Assembly (NCBI GenBank): GCA_001275005.1
Contig: JWZX01000716.1
Location: forward strand, 1-21,924
Length of the DNA stretch: 21,924 nt
DNA from: Chrysochromulina tobinii
Lineage: Eukaryota > Haptophyta > Prymnesiales > Chrysochromulinaceae
Reading direction: 5' to 3'
Shown: positions 16,746 to 21,924 of the stretch, piece by piece
Layout: each line of letters opens with the position of its first letter
How positions within the stretch are numbered: the stretch's first letter is position 1
Position numbers and translations under genes: made by a program
The notes under the pieces: generated by a model
Databases searched by the model: none
Told to the model about the DNA's origin: nothing
The model's input: the letters and a program-made list of their open reading frames with translations, nothing else

Positions 16746-16751
16746 TCGTAC
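16710..16751 (-). repeat. 21-bp tandem duplication at the dioxygenase start
   Basis: TTCATCGGGATCCATTCGTAC occurs twice in tandem (16710-16730 and 16731-16751, plus-strand reading). Each copy carries an ATG on the minus strand, so the protein begins MDPDEVRMDPDE and has two possible start codons, at 16745 and 16724. Confidence 0.9.
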
Positions 16752-17195
16752 GAACGAAAAGGAGAGACGGCTGGGCCTTTGCTCGGTGTGAACGCGAACG
16801 GGTGATGTTAGAAACGTCAAGTCAAGTCACATGTACTGTACATGTTAGTCCAGTCAAGTCACATGTACCCGTCCCGGGAGCGCCCTCACGAAACTCAACA
16901 TCAACCCGACAAGATCCGATACCGGTAAGACACCGAGGGGAGCCGGTACACACGAAGACACGATACCGGAAAAAAGACACACCGGGGGGATCCGGGACAC
17001 ACAGTAAAAGGCGTGTGTGGGAGGCCTGGCTCAATAATAGCCCCTCTTATAAGCGCGCGCCCCGCGTCAGGGAAACGGTATCGGTACCGGTAAAGTTGCC
17101 CGTTCTGTCTTCTGACCTTGTTTTTTGCGCGGTGATTGTGAAACGGCCGTGTGTGTGTGCAAGCTCGTGTTGCCTCCGGCCACGGACGGCGCTCG
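16746..17195. promoter_or_regulatory. Divergent promoter region with repeated motifs (dioxygenase / coiled-coil gene)
   Basis: This 450-bp region lies between two divergent start codons. It contains two copies of GTCAAGTCACATGTAC (16821-16836 and 16853-16868). The first overlaps a perfect palindrome ACATGTAC-T-GTACATGT (16829-16845). CGATACCG occurs at 16917 and 16961 and in reverse orientation at 17076-17083. A TATA-like CTTATAAG lies at 17046-17053, about 145 bp before the ATG at 17196. The motifs are probable transcription factor sites, but no factor can be named. Confidence 0.6.
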
Positions 17196-19985
17196 ATGGT
17201 CTTGCTGCCGCTGTCGCCTAGTCAGCCGCTTGCGAGCCATGCCATCCGTGATCGGCCTGTGATGCCCACGAGTCTACCTGCTGCTGCCCCGGCGGCCCAT
17301 GCAGTGCGGGACCGACCTGTGATGCCCACAAGCCTATCCGTCGATGCTCCGGTTCCCCCTGCAAGGCAAGATCGGCCTGTGATGCCCACGATCCCCACAA
17401 CTCCTCCCACATTGAAACGAAAATCATCTTTCATGGCGCGCAGCATCAGCACCAGCAGCAGCCCCGACAGCAGCATCCCCAGCCCCACCCGCCGCAGCAT
17501 CTTCAGCAACTCCTTGTCTACCTCGTGGTCACGTTTCAAGATGAAGGGAGCCGGTGGGGCTATTGCACTCCTCGAAGCAGACCTAGACAGAACGGAGCAG
17601 ATCATAAAACACGAGGAAAAGCTGAAGAAGGCCATGGGCCTAATCCGCAAGCTGTGGAGGCGCGCACGGCCAGGCGGTTGGAATCCACGGGCCAGACGCA
17701 ATCTAGTGTCGTGGGACTATGTGCTCAGTCCGAGCATCCTACAGCGACTCCGAGAGATGGAACATGAAAGGATCGAAGAAAGCTACAAGGCGAGCCGATG
17801 CAAGTTTGCGATGCTGGTCACTAAGCAGATCTTCGATGACGTCCTCAAGGAGCGCAAGCGCATACACGATCTAACCATGGCGGCGCTGAAGAAACGAGCC
17901 GACGAAGAAGAGGCCCGTCGGTTGGCCAGGATGCGAGCTCAAGCCGAGCGGGATGCCAGGGAGCGCGCTGAGTGTGAGCGTCAGGAGGCCGAGCGACTGA
18001 GGCGCGAGGCTGAGGAGCGGGCACGGCGCGAATGGATGGAGGAGGAGGCGATCCGAATGCTCGATCAGCAATTCACCGCAGAGGAACTCGCCATCGCGAT
18101 GGGCCGCCGTCGCAAGGCAGCCGCCGACCTGGTACCCGGTCTCAAGCAGCACCTCTCTTGGTACTCAGCCAAGGCGTTGACACAGTACTCTCCGAACTCG
18201 ATCCCATGGCAAGCGTTCCAGTCGACACCGATTGATTTCGGACGGCATGGGACGATTCCGATCGGCGCCGAGAGCCGGACGGCTCGGCGTGAGCCGGACG
18301 AGAGCCGTAAGGCACGTGCTGAAGCAGCGGTCGCCGCCTCGTTTGTGGACTCGGGCGTCGTGCGGCCCAAGACGCCGGTGCTGCGGCCGCCGACGTTCTT
18401 GAGGTATTCACCACGAAGCCCAGTCCCCATCAGGTTCGTGCCGCCGCCACCGCGGACATCGCTCGCCAGCCTGCGCAGCTCGCAGTCCCTCACGGTCCTG
18501 CCACCCAAGCGCACCATCGCGAGCCGCGACTCGGCTCGCACGCCAAATAGCCAGCCTGCCGGCAGACGTGGCAGCAGCAGCACCGCACATCTGATGCCAG
18601 GGCATGGCGCCCGTTTGGGCAGTACGCCAGTCAAAGGCATGGTGCCCTTCAGCACTCCGGGCGTACTGGCTCCCGTCGAGAGTCATCCAGAACTGCTCCC
18701 GTCGGCCTCCAAGGGGCAGGAGGTCTGCACGAGCATTGCCTACCTGGGCATCACCATGGCTGGAGGATCGCCGCAGCTCCTCCCGATTGTCGACTCTGAC
18801 GACCTCGTGGTGGTGCTCGAGATGGCGGGGCTGAAGCTCAAGAACTGGGGAGAAGAGAACGTCCTGCGCCTCTTTGCGGAACTCGAGACGCTCAAGGCGG
18901 CGCTTTGCTCGTACAACGAGGCCGCCGCGCGCGAGGCACTCAACCGCCACCCTGCACCCACAAGCCACGTGGAGGACGATGGCGGTGTGCGCGACGCTGC
19001 CGATGAGGGTGAAAAGATGATATTTATAGACAACCTGACGACTTTCTCGCCCCACCTGCTGCTCAAGCGGCGAATGCTGCGCGTCCACGTGCTGAGCGAC
19101 GACGGGCAGCTTGAGCTCGTGAGGCTCGTGACGGGTACAGGCCCGTGGAAGCGCGACTCGTACGAACGACTGAGCGCGCGCCTGACGGATCGGGACTGGC
19201 CGAGCCGCATTGCGGTGGCCCTCGTCATGGAGGCGCTCGGGGTGGAGGAGGACCAGATCAAGCTGCTCGAGGCGCAGCCAAAGGTGCACGAGCGTCGCAT
19301 CCAGCAGCCTGCGGCGTACCCAGGCCTGCGATGCGAGAGGACTCTTTTCGTGTCGAGGTTGCACGTGATCGGCCTGTCGCCCTTTGGGATGGGCGATTGG
19401 GTCTGGAGGCCCTTCCGCTACCAGGGGCCTCCCCTGCCCGCAACCAGCTTGAGCCGACCGAGCTCTCGCTCGGCTTTGGTTTCGATGAAGGTCCCTGCTG
19501 GAGTTGCAGCGCCTCTGCTGCCACGGCCTCCTTCCACCTCGTCCTCCTTGCTTCCGTCCCTCTTATCCATCCAACCATCTGCTGCTACCGATGACGACCA
19601 GCCGCGCCCAGTCACAGCGACAACTATTAGCACTCCCTCTCGTGGTAGCACTCCGAGACTCCAAACACCACTCCAACAACACGTTCGACAACTCCGAGCA
19701 GATAGAGCACTCCGAGCACTCCGGGACCCCGAGGGCCACGTGATCGGAGTCGATTTATCGGGTGTGAGCGGCAGCGACCAGAGAGCCAGTCAGTCAGTTC
19801 CCAATCAGTCAGTGCCGAATCCCCCAGTACATTCTCCTACGCTGCCGTCGCCCACTCCCTGGGATGTCGAGAGTGGTACGCAGGTGGCAGAGCTCGACCC
19901 GACTCCATTGCCGGAGGTCGACAGCGTGTTGTGGGAGGGCGCCGGCGCTCAGGGTTGGCGCGTAACTCCTCTGAAGTACAAGTAG
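17196..19985 (+). CDS. Large coiled-coil, Ser/Pro-rich protein of unknown function
   Basis: The protein is 929 residues from the ATG at 17196; the frame upstream begins only with GTG. I do not recognise a family. The order is: three 20-residue repeats with the core DRPVMPT (about residues 19-65); a Ser-rich basic stretch; a long Arg/Glu/Ala-rich helical segment (about 228-290), probably a single helix or coiled coil; Ser/Pro-rich disordered sequence; a compact, less biased segment (about 510-740) that contains DDLVVVLEMAGLKLKNWGEE, KMIFIDNLTTFSPHLLLKRR and GMGDWVWRPF; and a Ser/Pro/Thr-rich C-terminus. The compact segment is the part most likely to be a folded domain. There is no signal peptide or membrane segment, so it is probably a cytoplasmic or cytoskeletal scaffold, but that is a guess. 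No intron is evident. Confidence 0.72.
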   Translation: MVLLPLSPSQPLASHAIRDRPVMPTSLPAAAPAAHAVRDRPVMPTSLSVDAPVPPARQDRPVMPTIPTTPPTLKRKSSFMARSISTSSSPDSSIPSPTRRSIFSNSLSTSWSRFKMKGAGGAIALLEADLDRTEQIIKHEEKLKKAMGLIRKLWRRARPGGWNPRARRNLVSWDYVLSPSILQRLREMEHERIEESYKASRCKFAMLVTKQIFDDVLKERKRIHDLTMAALKKRADEEEARRLARMRAQAERDARERAECERQEAERLRREAEERARREWMEEEAIRMLDQQFTAEELAIAMGRRRKAAADLVPGLKQHLSWYSAKALTQYSPNSIPWQAFQSTPIDFGRHGTIPIGAESRTARREPDESRKARAEAAVAASFVDSGVVRPKTPVLRPPTFLRYSPRSPVPIRFVPPPPRTSLASLRSSQSLTVLPPKRTIASRDSARTPNSQPAGRRGSSSTAHLMPGHGARLGSTPVKGMVPFSTPGVLAPVESHPELLPSASKGQEVCTSIAYLGITMAGGSPQLLPIVDSDDLVVVLEMAGLKLKNWGEENVLRLFAELETLKAALCSYNEAAAREALNRHPAPTSHVEDDGGVRDAADEGEKMIFIDNLTTFSPHLLLKRRMLRVHVLSDDGQLELVRLVTGTGPWKRDSYERLSARLTDRDWPSRIAVALVMEALGVEEDQIKLLEAQPKVHERRIQQPAAYPGLRCERTLFVSRLHVIGLSPFGMGDWVWRPFRYQGPPLPATSLSRPSSRSALVSMKVPAGVAAPLLPRPPSTSSSLLPSLLSIQPSAATDDDQPRPVTATTISTPSRGSTPRLQTPLQQHVRQLRADRALRALRDPEGHVIGVDLSGVSGSDQRASQSVPNQSVPNPPVHSPTLPSPTPWDVESGTQVAELDPTPLPEVDSVLWEGAGAQGWRVTPLKYK
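17250..17389 (+). repeat. Three 60-bp coding repeats (DRPVMPT)
   Basis: The 20-bp core GATCGGCCTGTGATGCCCAC recurs at 17250, 17310 (with small changes) and 17370, exactly 60 bp apart. It gives three 20-residue repeats with a conserved DRPVMPT and variable Ala/Pro linkers. Conservation of the core against drift in the linker suggests a short linear binding motif. Confidence 0.88.
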
Positions 19986-20192
19986 TAGAGTGTCGAGTTC
20001 AGTTCGGCGTAACAGTTAGCGAAGAGTTCCGTATAGTTGTATTTCGAGTATTTAGTACTAGTTAGTGCACTTCTAGGTTTCATCATTATAAATTCTGGCT
20101 CGGTGTAGGTCCTATCCGGATACCATCATGCATACTGCGTGTAGTCTACGATAAGTCTACGAATTTAGCGGGCACACTCACGGAGGCACTCG
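19986..20192. other. Convergent intergenic region
   Basis: These 207 bp lie between the 3' end of the coiled-coil gene and the 3' end of the F-box-like gene. They are AT-richer than the genes and contain no supported feature beyond presumed 3' UTRs. Confidence 0.45.
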
Positions 20193-21674
20193 CTACACGA
20201 CAGATTCACCCACTTCAATCCAGGTCGAAAAGTCGTCGTCGTCGCTCGCCTCCGCCTCAGGCGCCGCATCGCAGAGTATGCCATCGTGCCCATTGCCTTC
20301 GAACCAGTTGCCACGCAGTTCAGGCGTGGCACACGGCGACAGGCGCACCGCGGCCAGCCGATTGTGCACCAGCTCGCACCGGCTGACCCGCCCTCCGGCG
20401 TGATCGCAGATTCGGAGGCCTGTCGATCGAGAGCCATGGATGCGACAGCGCATGAGGGTGGGCGCAGCGGCGCTCCCACTCACGCGCACCGTCCCGTGCA
20501 CCTCGCAGTGCGTCATCGACTGCTGACCGCTGGTGCAATACACCGCGACGGCCTGCTGCTGGTTGCGCATAGCAAAGCTCATGTTGTGCACCGTGGCTCT
20601 ACGACCCGCCGAGGCCGCAGCGAGGTACGCGCCGTCGCGCAGCTTGGCCCGGCCCACCGTGAAGCCGCCGAGCACGAGCGCCGGTTCCCAGCCCTGTGAG
20701 ATCACGCGTACCGCACCCGCAGTGCCCAGCCCGATGAGCTGCAGGTCGGCGGTGATGCGCACCGACTCCATGTACACGCCGGGCCGCACGAGCACGAGGC
20801 CGTGCCCGGCAGAGATGGCACTGTTGATCGTGGGCGCATCGTCCGGCACCATCGTGACGTCTGGCGCGCCCATCTCGCGCTCTGCCGGCAGCGCTCCAAG
20901 CCACTTGAGGGCGCGGTACTTGGACGAAACCTTGCTCCATCCGGAGAGCCACATGCAAACGCCGGAGAGGCGCGCGATTCGCACGATCAGCTCGTCGGGC
21001 AGCACAGGCCAATGTGGGGAGGAGCTCTCGGTCGGAGGCGCGATCGGAAGTGCAGCGCTGGGTGCATTCTCAGACGTGGGAGGCGCGATCGGAAGTGCAG
21101 CGCTGGATGCATTCTCAAACTCCGTCCGCACGCCTTCATTGGAGGCGTCGGTCTGCATCTTCACCCCCACATCACAGGCAAGCTTAAACAGCCGCGACCG
21201 ATCTTCGGAGGTCAGGACGTTCGGTTGCCACAGCACTGCCATTTGCAGTGGCTCCGGTAGCGGTTTAGCCCGGATTTGGCGCACGTTTATCGTCAGTGCT
21301 TGGGCTTTCGTGAATCGGAATCGCTCGACTTGTGGCACTGCGTTATAGACGATCATGGACCAGATTTCGGCAGGGATTGCTGGTGCCACTCGGCCACGCA
21401 AGAGCAACAGGAAGAACACGAATGATTGTGCGTCTCGCTCCATGAATTTAATGATCCTCGACCCTCCGGCGCGTTCGTCAATGCTAGCCCACATGCCTCG
21501 CATGAGCCACAGGTCGTCTTGCGCATCAACAAAGTTTTCTTGCAACCGCTCAAAAGTGCGCACGCGCACGTGCTTCGCTGAGACGCGCTGCTGCTGCACA
21601 ATTGCAACGAACGCCGCGAGCGTCTCCGTCCATTCGGCGTAGGCGGGCAACAGAAGCGTCGTGGAAGTCTGCAT
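20193..21674 (-). CDS. F-box-like protein with C-terminal parallel beta-helix
   Basis: The protein is 493 residues and starts at the ATG at 21674. An F-box-like helix set lies at about 225-258 (LPDELIVRIARLSGVCMWLS, then VSSKYRALKW). A similar, weaker segment (IPAEIWSMIVYNAVPQ) lies at about 100-115. Residues about 285-480 read as right-handed parallel beta-helix turns: RPGVYMESVRIT, VYCTSGQQSMTHCEVHG, APTLMRCRIHGSRSTGLRI, VSRCELVHNRLAAVRLS and ELRGNWFEGNGHDGILC. F-box plus beta-helix is the layout of FBXO11-like substrate receptors of SCF ubiquitin ligases. By analogy the F-box would bind Skp1 and the helix a target. The first 200 residues are unrecognised. An in-frame 45-bp tandem duplication precedes the F-box. 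Confidence 0.75.
   Translation of the reverse strand: MQTSTTLLLPAYAEWTETLAAFVAIVQQQRVSAKHVRVRTFERLQENFVDAQDDLWLMRGMWASIDERAGGSRIIKFMERDAQSFVFFLLLLRGRVAPAIPAEIWSMIVYNAVPQVERFRFTKAQALTINVRQIRAKPLPEPLQMAVLWQPNVLTSEDRSRLFKLACDVGVKMQTDASNEGVRTEFENASSAALPIAPPTSENAPSAALPIAPPTESSSPHWPVLPDELIVRIARLSGVCMWLSGWSKVSSKYRALKWLGALPAEREMGAPDVTMVPDDAPTINSAISAGHGLVLVRPGVYMESVRITADLQLIGLGTAGAVRVISQGWEPALVLGGFTVGRAKLRDGAYLAAASAGRRATVHNMSFAMRNQQQAVAVYCTSGQQSMTHCEVHGTVRVSGSAAAPTLMRCRIHGSRSTGLRICDHAGGRVSRCELVHNRLAAVRLSPCATPELRGNWFEGNGHDGILCDAAPEAEASDDDDFSTWIEVGESVV
21034..21117 (-). repeat. 45-bp in-frame tandem duplication before the F-box
   Basis: Two near-identical copies 45 bp apart encode the repeated peptide SAALPIAPPT (around residues 185-215). 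The edges show no GT at the first copy and no acceptor before the second, so unlike the dioxygenase repeat this one looks purely coding. It lengthens a Pro/Ala linker. Confidence 0.85.
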
Positions 21675-21924
21675 TTCTTTGCCGGAGTGCTGCTGAGAAC
21701 TAAGGTACAGTACCTAGGCCGTGAAGTCTCGCGAAGTTCCAGCACTGTTGTCTTTGGTGCGGGGCGATAGACCCCGCCCCTCCCTTCTCGCCCAGCCGCT
21801 GCTTTTTATGTTATTTAATCCCCCCTATAAACACGTGTCGTCACATGTACACACCCACACCACAAATTCCTACTCCCTGCACACTCACCTCCCGCGTCGT
21901 CGTTGCCTACTCCCTGCCACTCGC
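21675..21924. promoter_or_regulatory. Upstream region of the F-box-like gene; TATA-like and E-box motifs
   Basis: TATAAA at 21826-21831 is followed at once by CACGTG (21832-21837, an E-box/G-box core). TCACATGTAC at 21841-21850 is the same 10-mer seen twice in the divergent promoter at 16827-16868. The orientation of the TATA-like element points to the right, so it may serve a gene beyond the window, with the F-box gene using the other strand. Confidence 0.45.

Noticed and set aside
17250-17389. The 60-bp repeats as a series of small introns
   Set aside because: The repeat edges do not coincide with GT donors and AG acceptors in the way seen for the dioxygenase gene, and the peptide motif is conserved.
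21034-21117. Third introner-like duplication in the F-box-like gene
   Set aside because: The 45-bp period has no GT at the start of the first copy and no pyrimidine tract with AG before the second, so it is a simple coding duplication.
1-21924. tRNA, rRNA or transposase genes
   Set aside because: I looked for B-box-like GGTTCGAnTCC sequences, conserved rRNA blocks and transposase or reverse transcriptase motifs on both strands and found none that I could support.

Overview
The window reads as compact, GC-rich nuclear DNA from a flagellated, probably photosynthetic unicellular eukaryote. A haptophyte or similar secondary alga is my best guess. The evidence is long open frames with few introns, Ala/Pro/Gly/Ser low-complexity inserts, a RABL2-type ciliary GTPase, a NAR1/IOP1 cytosolic Fe-S assembly protein, a plastid-type membrane protein and eukaryotic glycosidases with membrane anchors. 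I see no bacterial operons, ribosome binding sites, tRNA, rRNA, CRISPR or transposase genes. The lineage is inferred, not proven.

Layout from left to right: (1) 1-1542, no convincing gene, with a short perfect hairpin and direct repeats. (2) A minus-strand membrane protein (1543-2448), divergent from NAR1 (2670-4448, +). (3) A GH16 beta-glucanase-like protein with a Pro-rich stalk and C-terminal membrane anchor (4680-6281, +), whose 5' end looks incomplete. (4) An MFS transporter (6840-8609, -), divergent from RABL2 (8827-9528, +). (5) An IQ-motif plus PH-domain protein (10127-11335, +). (6) A spliced heparanase-like GH79 gene (11828-14497, +). (7) A 2OG-Fe(II) dioxygenase (14853-16745, -), divergent from a large unrecognised coiled-coil protein (17196-19985, +). 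(8) An F-box-like/parallel beta-helix protein (20193-21674, -). Divergent pairs are separated by only 217-450 bp and probably share promoters. The genes do not form one pathway. GH16 and GH79 both suggest work on cell-surface or extracellular polysaccharides, and RABL2 suggests flagellar transport.

The most interesting signal concerns introns. The GH79 gene is interrupted by a 252-nt GT-AG intron filled with 20 copies of an 11-bp minisatellite. Its first bases duplicate the first bases of the following exon. In the neighbouring dioxygenase gene a 33-bp direct repeat with a 78-bp period has the same architecture: GT at the first copy, and a pyrimidine tract plus CACAG immediately before the second copy. 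That predicts a stop-free 78-nt intron. Both fit intron birth by duplication of an exonic segment (introner-like or tandem-duplication origin), caught while the duplicated boundaries are still recognisable.
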